DNA of 64,000 nt from Dasypus novemcinctus (taxonomy: Eukaryota; Chordata; Mammalia; Cingulata; Dasypodidae). Where the stretch lies: assembly GCF_030445035.2 (NCBI RefSeq), contig NC_080701.1, forward strand, positions 19,622,798 through 19,686,797, written 5' to 3'. Shown here piece by piece: positions 56,791 to 64,000 of this stretch (the first letter of the stretch is position 1; each line of letters starts with the position of its first letter). Both the position numbers and the translations under genes were made by a program. Below the pieces are notes generated by a model that saw only the letters and a list, made by a program, of their open reading frames with translations, searched no databases and was not told the origin of the DNA.

Positions 56791-57959
56791 GGGGTAGCTC
56801 AGGAAATCTAAAACCTCCTCCTAAAAACCTAACAACTGCTCTCAAGAGAATTCCTTGCCTGTCCATAGTTGGTCTAATGCCTGTTAATCCAAACACCAGA
56901 AGTTGGCATCTCTGGCCAACCTGCTCCTTTGAGGAAGGCACATTTGACCCCATCCTGAATACTGGGGGCTCTTGTTATTGTAATGTTATTGGCGTTAGAC
57001 CCTATGCTGATCTAGAGCCCTCCTTTAAGACTAAATCAAACCCCAACTAAAAATAGTGTATCTTACAGAATATTAAGCTCTCTCCCGCCATGCCATTTAG
57101 GTATTCTTAGGTAGCATCAGTGACCCTCTAGAGCTGGCAGCACCCAGGGGGATTCTGGCAAAAGCAGAGCTGGTGAGTAGGACCCATGTTCACCTCCTTC
57201 CAGGAAGGGAGGAAGACTCAGAGAGATGAAGAACCGCTGGTAGTTGGGCCAGAAATGGACGCAGGGCCTGCCTGAGCCACAGGCTTTGTTCCCTCCAGGG
57301 CTCAGGAGCACAGAGCAGGACTTCGCTGCTTGTCAGGGGATGTCAGCGGTGCTACCACAGCAGCCCCGTGGCGTGGGATCCTCAGGGCCATGGTGTGAAA
57401 GTGCCAGCAAAGCAAGGACAGAAGAGTGAAAGAACCAAGGATGTGGACGTTTTTTACATTATTGACTTGAAGCCAAAGATGCATTTGGGCTGGTGAGTTC
57501 AAAAGCAGATGTTTATGGAAATAGCCAAATGCAAGATCATTCCAAAATGTGAAGTTACGCATGAAAGGTTGCAAATATGCACTGTCATAGCTTCTCAGCT
57601 ATATCCTTCATCCTTCTCCTTCCTGTGTCCCACCCTATGACCAGTTGTTTACCCCTTCCCCATCACTATGGCTTTCTCCTTTCCCCCCAACACTCAAACC
57701 CATGCACATCCACAGGCCCACTGTGGTGGCTGAATCAAGGCAATCAGGTGAATTATTTGTACTGCTTTGTTATCCAGTATTTGATGAGTACTTGATAATG
57801 GCGTTATCAGTTATATTTACAAAGTTCCAATTTCAGGACATGCTCTGATGGTGAAAATAACCATTTCAAGTTTCTCCACATACACATGAAAAACACGTTC
57901 CCAAGCACTCCAGTGTATTTTCCATTTGTATCTTTTCTCAGCCAAAAAAAAAATTTGTC
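56791..57959. other. Unassigned non-coding sequence
   Basis: No gene or named repeat is recognised in this 1.2-kb stretch. Confidence 0.4.
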
Positions 57960-59150
57960 TCAATAAAATGATTAACACATGCTAGATGTCATTGCAGAGC
58001 CCGGAGATCGTTCCAGACGAGCCAGATACACAGCAGCCAGGCGGAGCTGCACCTACACATGGTGACACGCCCCACAATGCCAGCTGTCCACTGCTGTCCG
58101 GTGACTCATTGTCCTCTGCTCAGTTCCATCTCTCGTGTTTGCAGACTGTCAACTCACCAGCCTCTCTCTGATCTCTGCCCTCTTTTTCCTCCAAATTAAA
58201 TTTCAACTTTTCCTAAACCTCTGTGAAAATGACAAGCCAGTGCCAGAGCTGTCTTTTAATACACAAAAGCATAAATAATGCCATCCATCAGGGCTGTCAC
58301 TCAGAAAGATGGATTGCTCGCTGTCCAGGCCCCCGAATGCCGGCAAAGCCAAAGTTAGAAAGTGTCTCTTTTCTTTTCTTTCGTCTCCCTCTCACTCACA
58401 TGCTCACCGCTCTCTCTCTCTTTTATTTGCTGGACTGCTTGATTCTGATTAATGGTCCTGTCAGGGTGGGATTCCACTTGCTCGGATAATGAGTCAAGAA
58501 TGTATTCCCTGTCACAGGCGCAGCAGATGTCAGGGGCAGAAGGGCTCAGGGATGCCAGAAACAATATACAGTTTCTTCCTAGTCCCCTGACAGGCCAATA
58601 TGCTGCACAAGGTCTAATTTATGTAGACAAAATGCAGGCGAGGCTGCGGCAACCAGAAAATGCCCCCAGAAAGCCCCAGCTCAGCCTGCACACGGGCCGT
58701 GGGCTGGACCGGCCGGCCACAGGCTGGTAAGGGACAATCCCGGCGGACGCACCCCACTGCGCCACCTCCGAAGTCCCGGACCCTTTTGACTTCATTAAAC
58801 TGCACTTTAGATCATTATGGGGAGAAATCAAAGAGGGCAGAGGGCTTCTGTTTCCTTTAGTGGCTTGATTAGGTTATTCACGGCTAACCTTGGACGTTCC
58901 CATACTGGAAGCCACTGGAAGCTGCTGAGATGTGTCAGCCCAGAGACGCGCTCCAGAGAGACCCCTCTTGGCTTTGACCACACTGTTTGGATCACAAAAT
59001 TCTGCACAGCGGCAGGGACCATCGCAGCTCCCCAGCATTCCACCGGCGCTTTCAGAAGGAGAGCTAAAAGCAGACGCTGGGTCTCGGCCCAGAACTGGAC
59101 AGGTTTGCGTACCACCAACCTGCCCACACCGATTTTGTGCCTACGCACGA
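57960..59150. promoter_or_regulatory. Candidate regulatory cluster with CpG-rich core
   Basis: A repeat-free kilobase. The first half includes gcataaataatgccatccat and ctgattctgattaatggtcc. The core at 58630-58790 has about 12 CpG in 160 bases, and 58920-59150 about as many. Frames are open on both strands, and one on the plus strand ends in the T22 run, so none is credible. The features suggest a conserved enhancer cluster or an orphan promoter. No measurement was made. Confidence 0.4.
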
Positions 59151-59155
59151 ATTAC

Positions 59156-59177
59156 TTTTTTTTTTTTTTTTTTTTTT
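59156..59177. repeat. Pure T22 run
   Basis: Twenty-two uninterrupted T follow gcacgaattac. No retroelement body is recognised on its right, so whether it is a copied poly(A) tail or a simple repeat is open. Confidence 0.95.
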
Positions 59178-59750
59178 GAGAACTAATCTCTTGGTCTGTT
59201 TCTTGAGTTATAACATTAAAGCGATATATTTTCCCTTCGAAATTAAAATAATGCCTGCGTTCCTTTGACAAACAACTCAAAACAGGTAAATGCTAAGCAC
59301 ACACTGGAATCAGATAAATCAAAATCAAGCACGGGGAGCTGTCAAATCGCCAAGACTGTGAAGATGAAACTCTTGCCTTTACTAACCTCCTTTTCATCTT
59401 AAACATGTCACGAGCATCTTCCATCAGAAGGATGAAAATAACAAAAAAATAAATAAAAAACTTCAGAGAGAGGCTGAAACTCCAAGTCCTGAGGCTGGCT
59501 GCTTGGCTTCTAGGTGTTGGTTATTCGGGGATAGTGGGCTCTCACCATGGGGCCTCTTTGCTTCAGGATTTGATGGTGGGTCCTGGTCCTTGAAAGGCAG
59601 CAGGCAGCGCGACTGAGCTGTATTCCTAGTTAAAATGTTAAAAGCGCAGCTGACTTTCCAACAGGTGTTTTTCTTATTCGAGTAACATACTTTTCTCCTC
59701 TGCAAAGATTTTTTAATGAAAAAGAACGTTGCCGTCATGGGAGCCAGCGG
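59178..59750. other. Unassigned, repeat-poor sequence
   Basis: The part 59200-59400 has conserved-element character (ggaatcagataaatcaaaat, gggagctgtcaaatcgcc, which hold TALE-type words). No gene is recognised. Confidence 0.35.
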
Positions 59751-59754
59751 CGGA

Positions 59755-59960
59755 AAGAGTGTGGAGCTGGGCAGGTTTGTGTTTGGAGCGAGGCTCTCTC
59801 ACGTGCCGGCCTCAAGGCTCTGGGCAAATCACGTAACCTCTCTTCACCGCGTCCCATTTTAGCTGTAAAATGAGGCTAAGGCTATCTACCTGGCAGCAGC
59901 TGGGCTTATGCATACACAGAGTATAGGCGAGGTGGCGGCGTGCAAGCATTTTCTGAAAGC
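59755..59960 (+). repeat. MIR SINE with retained CpGs
   Basis: The segments gctctgggcaaatcacgtaa, cctctcttcaccgcgtccca, ttttagctgtaaaatgaggc match the MIR core in sense order. The left end overlaps CpG-containing bases (ggcggaaag) and the right end leads into the 36-bp tandem duplication. Confidence 0.7.
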
Positions 59961-59968
59961 CACGTGGC

Positions 59969-60040
59969 TGATAAATATTTTGTTATATGTTTCAACCCAC
60001 TGCCTGATAAATATTTTGTTATATGTTTCAACCCACTGCC
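59969..60040. repeat. Perfect 36-bp tandem duplication
   Basis: The unit from tgataaatattttgttatat to caacccactgcc occurs exactly twice, at 59969-60004 and 60005-60040. Zero mismatches over 36 bases show a recent or assembly-derived event. Confidence 0.95.
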
Positions 60041-62230
60041 TAATCTTGTACCATGGGAACGCTGCTACTAACAAAGGAATTGAAATGGGCCACTCTACCT
60101 ATCGCCCATTTCTTCTAAGCTTATTTCCACCAATCTTGAGTTTTATTCATTCTACTCTTCTCCTTATTCAGACCCTCCAAAACCCATCCAAATTCTCCAG
60201 CTTCTGCCTCCTTGCCTACAAATACAGCTCTGTTCCTTCTAAATCCTGACTGCTGGTGGGGTGTCTCCAAATTCCAGCCACATGCATGTCGCCCCTTGTG
60301 GCCTCTTGAGATTATCACAAGAGAAGGGATGGGAAAAGAAATCAAGAGTAAGGTTGTTAAGCAGTTTACTGCAACGAAGATGAAAAGATAAACTGTTTAA
60401 TGGGGGAGGGGAGCAAGTTTTAGTCAAGTATCAGTAAAAAATTCCCATTTTACTGAATATGTGTGTTTAACCTAATTATTTATTTAATTTCCAGAAACTG
60501 CTTAAGAGATTTAACGGTGGTTACCTCTGAGTAGTAGATAGGGGGTGGCATTTCTTCTTACCTTGACTATGTGCTACTTTCACATTAAAAAAAATTTTTT
60601 TTTTTTTTAAAAGAAAGCGCGGAGGCAAAATTTTAAACCTATTACCCAGGCTCCCCGAACTTAGGACACTGACCTCTCTGATAGTCCAGAATTTACTAGA
60701 GGACCCAGAATTTACTAGAGGACCATTCAGCCACAGCAACTATATCACGGTAGAAATGAGTCCACTCAATGAAAATTGAGGGTGCAAAAATCCAAACACC
60801 AGGCAGGACTCCAGCAAACAGAAATCCCAGCAAAGAGCCTGGCTCTGGTGCCGCAATAAAGGCAGGTCAGATGGCGGGAAACAGAGCTGACCCTGGGCTC
60901 TGGCAGCTGCGGGCAACGGTGCTGCATCCTGAGGAACTGACGAGGGCAGTTCACAAACCGGAGGATGGGAGGACCGCGTTAGGATTGTTAGAGCATTTGT
61001 CATCTGCTCATGATTCTTTCAATGGTAAGTTCCCTTGATATGTTTATACATTTGTCTGTGTCACTAAAGGGCTAGAGCAGGGCAGGGACAAACGGTGACC
61101 AGGCAGATGGGTGGGTTGGCAGATAGTGCCTCCCTCCTCTAAAAAACAAGTCAAGAGAAGCGATTTGCAGGCCACGTGTGGGAAACAACTCATTTTTGCT
61201 CCAGACTGACCTTAAGCACATGCCTGTTTTGATTTGTCTGATGAGAGGTTGTGCATCGCAGACTACAACATCCCAAGGCTGAGGCTCTCAGCAAGGCCAC
61301 CAGCAACATGCCAGGGTGAGCCTCTTGGAACAAAAACTGAAGAGAACAGTGGGATGGAAAATTAATTTTAAGTCCCTGTTACTGAAGTGTTTCCAAAAGC
61401 CTGTCTGTTCCAGGGCACGGGAAAGTGTGGTGTGAACACTGGTCCTGGCTGACTTTATGCCCCTCCTTGGGGGAGATTTGGGGTCTTGCTAAAGTGTGCT
61501 GACTCCACAGAACCAGGCCTTCGGTCGTCAGTGCAGACAAGCCCTGGAAACAGTGGTTTTACTGGCCACAAAGGGTTAAGAACTGCAGCAATGAAGGGCA
61601 TTTCCCTCAAACACCCCAAGAAATGACCCTATACAGTCCTAATAAGGGGGAGACCTGGAGTTCACCTCTGGTCACACACATACATGTATTTTCCTGCCTT
61701 GGTGTCAACGCCTAAGTTTCCCACTTCCCTGAGGCCTCAGACTTCCTCTTCTGAGGTAAAGAGAGAAGCATTTCTTGTTCTAAGCATTCATTATTATAAG
61801 ATGCCACAACTCCTTTTTTGGAAGTAGGCTCCTAGATGTGAATTAGAAACCAAGTGGCAAGAGCCTCCTCTTCTGTCCTTTGGAATAGGCCCTCTCTGTG
61901 GAGGGGAAAGTGAGAGAGGTTGATCTGCCCCTTTCTCCAGTCAGGGAAGCACAGGCCACCATTGACTGAGGCAGTAATCCCCAGAGAGATGAAGGTCCAC
62001 TGGATGACCTGGTATTCAGTGGGGGGAGGAGGATATGGCTAACCCAAACCTAGAAGTGACTGACACAATTATCTCCACAAACCATAAACACATGGGACTC
62101 CTGTAACAGTTCAAGCAGGTCTTTGTTTGGAAAGACTCATAATTACCCCAGTTCCCATATCATCTCGGGGAAGAGTGTCTAGTTAAAGAAGTCTCCTCCC
62201 AACTCCTTGTCATGATATGGCTCTACCTGT
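60041..62230. other. Unassigned non-coding sequence
   Basis: About 2.2 kb with no gene. The segment 60500-60610 (ggtggttacctctgagtagt then an A/T run) resembles the repeat tail at 24890. Long frames near 60740-61038 overlap on both strands. No coding evidence. Confidence 0.4.
60687..60724. repeat. Perfect 19-bp tandem duplication
   Basis: The unit cagaatttactagaggacc occurs at 60687-60705 and again at 60706-60724 with no mismatch. Confidence 0.95.
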
Positions 62231-63660
62231 TCATTTCCTTCAAAAAGCTTGTCTTATGTCTGGGTTTTTTCAAAGGCAAAATCTGAGGCAAGAAGTTGGG
62301 TGTAGGTGGTTTATTTGGGAAGTGATGCCAGGAAGTAAAAGTGAAGAAGGGAAAGAGGAAACACCAATTAAAAACATTTTGTCATGGTCCCTGCTGGACC
62401 ACTTGATTGGAGTCCACTTGAGCTCCTGAGAAGGGTCCAGTTGTTTTTTGGCCTAAATAATCTAAACTCAAACATACTTCCAAAATATTTAGTCTCCTCC
62501 ATACACACCCCACCCCTTACTGGCTTCTAGAGAAATCTGTACTACCCTCTCCATGTTTACCTAACTTTGACCATATTTCTTGCAGAATCTTAACTCTGGC
62601 TTTATGACTTCAGTGGCATTTAATCTGTCCTGCTCTGATGGCTTTGTGACACTTATTGACTAATAATGAATGGTACACCCCCAACTCAGCTGCTTTTATG
62701 ATTGTTGTTGCAAACATTCAGACTTTTCCCCCTGACCATCGAACAGAGCTGCAAATAGAATCGGGAGGTGGTTTTATGCTAAGGGGGAAAGCTTTCTTTT
62801 GCCCACCATTAAAACAACCAACATGTTCTTAGACCTCAAAAGTGGAAAGGAGGACTAGATACTATACTAGTAACTGAGAGACAGGGGAAACGGTCTCTAG
62901 AGTCAGCACCAGGGCTCTTGGACACTCACAGATGTCTCAGGTTCGCATATGTGAACACGTCACCTCACAAAGGAACCCTCAGGAGAGTCACGGTGGTTGA
63001 TCATGAAGAGATTAAGTCACAGTTAAAGGCAGAACTCTAAGTCTACAGTCTATCCCAAATGGTCGTATCTGGACAAAAGCCTGCTATCTGAACTTGCTAT
63101 AAGCACCAAAACTGCTATTTGCACTTTCGTAAGAGACTTCTAGGTTTCCAGCCCTCACTCTCTCTGGTCAGCTCAGTTTTAGTAGATACCCAATTATTGA
63201 AGAGGAGTAGCTCAGAGGAAAGGGGCCTAAAGTAAAAATGGTATAAGGGAGCAAATTAGGTTGACAGCATAGGAAATAGATTGTACCTGAGTTCCCTAAT
63301 CCCTGAGTGTAAACACGCCCCCCCCCACAGCCCACACAGAGTGCACCCAAGCCTCAATATGCACCAGACGTGCTGCCGTGAGCACTAGCAGAAAGAACCC
63401 TTTGGAAAATTCTGCTTGTTGGCCAATACATTTTGGCTACTTCACCAGTCTGCGTGCAGATGAGGTATAGGCTCTTTGGAGGTGACGCTGGATTCCTGCA
63501 GAACTGGGCAAAGCAGCTCTCCATCACCCTGAGCGTTTTCAGACCTCTGAGGAAAACAGAGAGTGAATCAGACATCATGGAAACTTGAATAAGATTAGAA
63601 ATCTCTGCTTCTTCATGAACTTAGCCCACTCTCCCAGGAAACCTCTGGGGATTATTGTTG
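62231..63660. other. Unassigned, possibly including an unnamed old repeat
   Basis: The segment 62270-62430 (tgaggcaagaagttgggtgt, gtggtttatttgggaagtga, tgccaggaagtaaaagtgaa) reads like an old LTR or LINE UTR that I cannot name. The remainder holds nothing recognised. A short C run lies at 63317-63327. Confidence 0.35.
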
Positions 63661-63671
63661 AGGTACAACAG

Positions 63672-63700
63672 GAAGAAGAAGAAGAAGAGGGAAGAAGAGG
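63672..63700. repeat. GAA-rich microsatellite
   Basis: Five uninterrupted GAA units and further AGG/GAAG words make a short purine tract. Confidence 0.85.
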
Positions 63701-64000
63701 TGAAGAAAGAGAAGGGGCACGTGGCAAGATTTCAAAAAGGAAGAAATATGGCTACCATCTTCTCTTACCTCTATCCTTCATCTCCAACATGAAAGTCATT
63801 CCCAGGCATGCCTTCTGAACTCATTTACTCTTTCCTTCTCATGACCACAGCACTCCTTCAAAACCTCACCCCCTTTCACCTTGACTATTGATGTAACCTT
63901 TAACAGCCTCTTTAATCCACCTCTACATAGTCACTCTACTTACCATATTATTCTACAGCGCCCAACACTTCCTATCCCCCCTAGGTAGATCACAGAATAC
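63701..64000. other. Unassigned pyrimidine-rich end of window
   Basis: Pyrimidine-rich text such as ctactccttcaaaacctcac-like words and cctctacatagtcactctac could be the start of an L2-like element continuing beyond the window, but the match is too weak to call. Confidence 0.3.

Noticed and set aside
58817-59179. 120-codon plus-strand open frame ending in a run of Phe
   Set aside because: The end is the T22 run, and an equally long frame exists on the opposite strand over the same bases.

Overview
This window is nuclear DNA from a placental mammal, most likely a xenarthran (armadillo, sloth or anteater group, armadillo-like). The lineage signal comes from tRNA-derived DAS-type SINEs (8349-8661, 12826-13062, 25345-25605, 26993-27184, 41651-41760) with internal AGCAGACACA-type repeats, and from an L1 3' UTR type seen at 31534-31869, 32030-32450 and 41864-43291. 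The old background (MIR, L2, MER5A, hAT-Charlie, ERVL, MaLR-like LTRs, L1M) is standard eutherian. I found no convincing protein-coding exon. The many short open frames lie inside repeats or are chance openings.

Layout. 0.5-3.1 kb: antisense ERVL pol relic whose RNase H tail runs straight into the post-integrase dUTPase-like region. 3.1-3.7 kb: L1M fragment. 5.7-6.4 kb: solo LTR. 6.5-8.0 kb: L2. 8.3-8.7 kb: dimeric SINE. 10.3-14.2 kb: MIRs and a long antisense L2 split by a SINE. 14.2-22.7 kb: repeat-poor and rich in AT-hook and homeodomain-like motifs, ending in a CpG-rich block at 22.27-22.62 kb. This resembles a developmental gene desert or large intron. 22.7-28.5 kb: mixed non-coding DNA with SINEs and a MaLR-like LTR. 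29.0-30.9 kb: L1M split by a second L1M. 31-37.5 kb: L1 tails, L2, MIR, MER5A and a compound microsatellite. 38.2-43.7 kb: an old sense-strand L1M split by five later insertions, three of them with perfect target-site duplications on the same strand of evidence and a fourth LTR with a perfect 5-bp one. 43.8-44.3 kb and 50.7-51.1 kb: unique blocks that look conserved. 44.6-56.8 kb: MaLR-like LTRs, MIRs, a U6 pseudogene inside a MIR, and two more LTRs of the 5.7-kb family. 57.9-59.4 kb: a second CpG-rich, conserved-looking cluster. 59.8-64 kb: mostly unassigned, with two small tandem duplications.

No gene network can be described. The functional content, if any, is cis-regulatory. Conservation is inferred from sequence character alone and was not measured. 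Family names come from recognition of consensus-like segments without a database search. Boundaries without a stated duplication are approximate to about 30 bases. No novel genetic system is evident.
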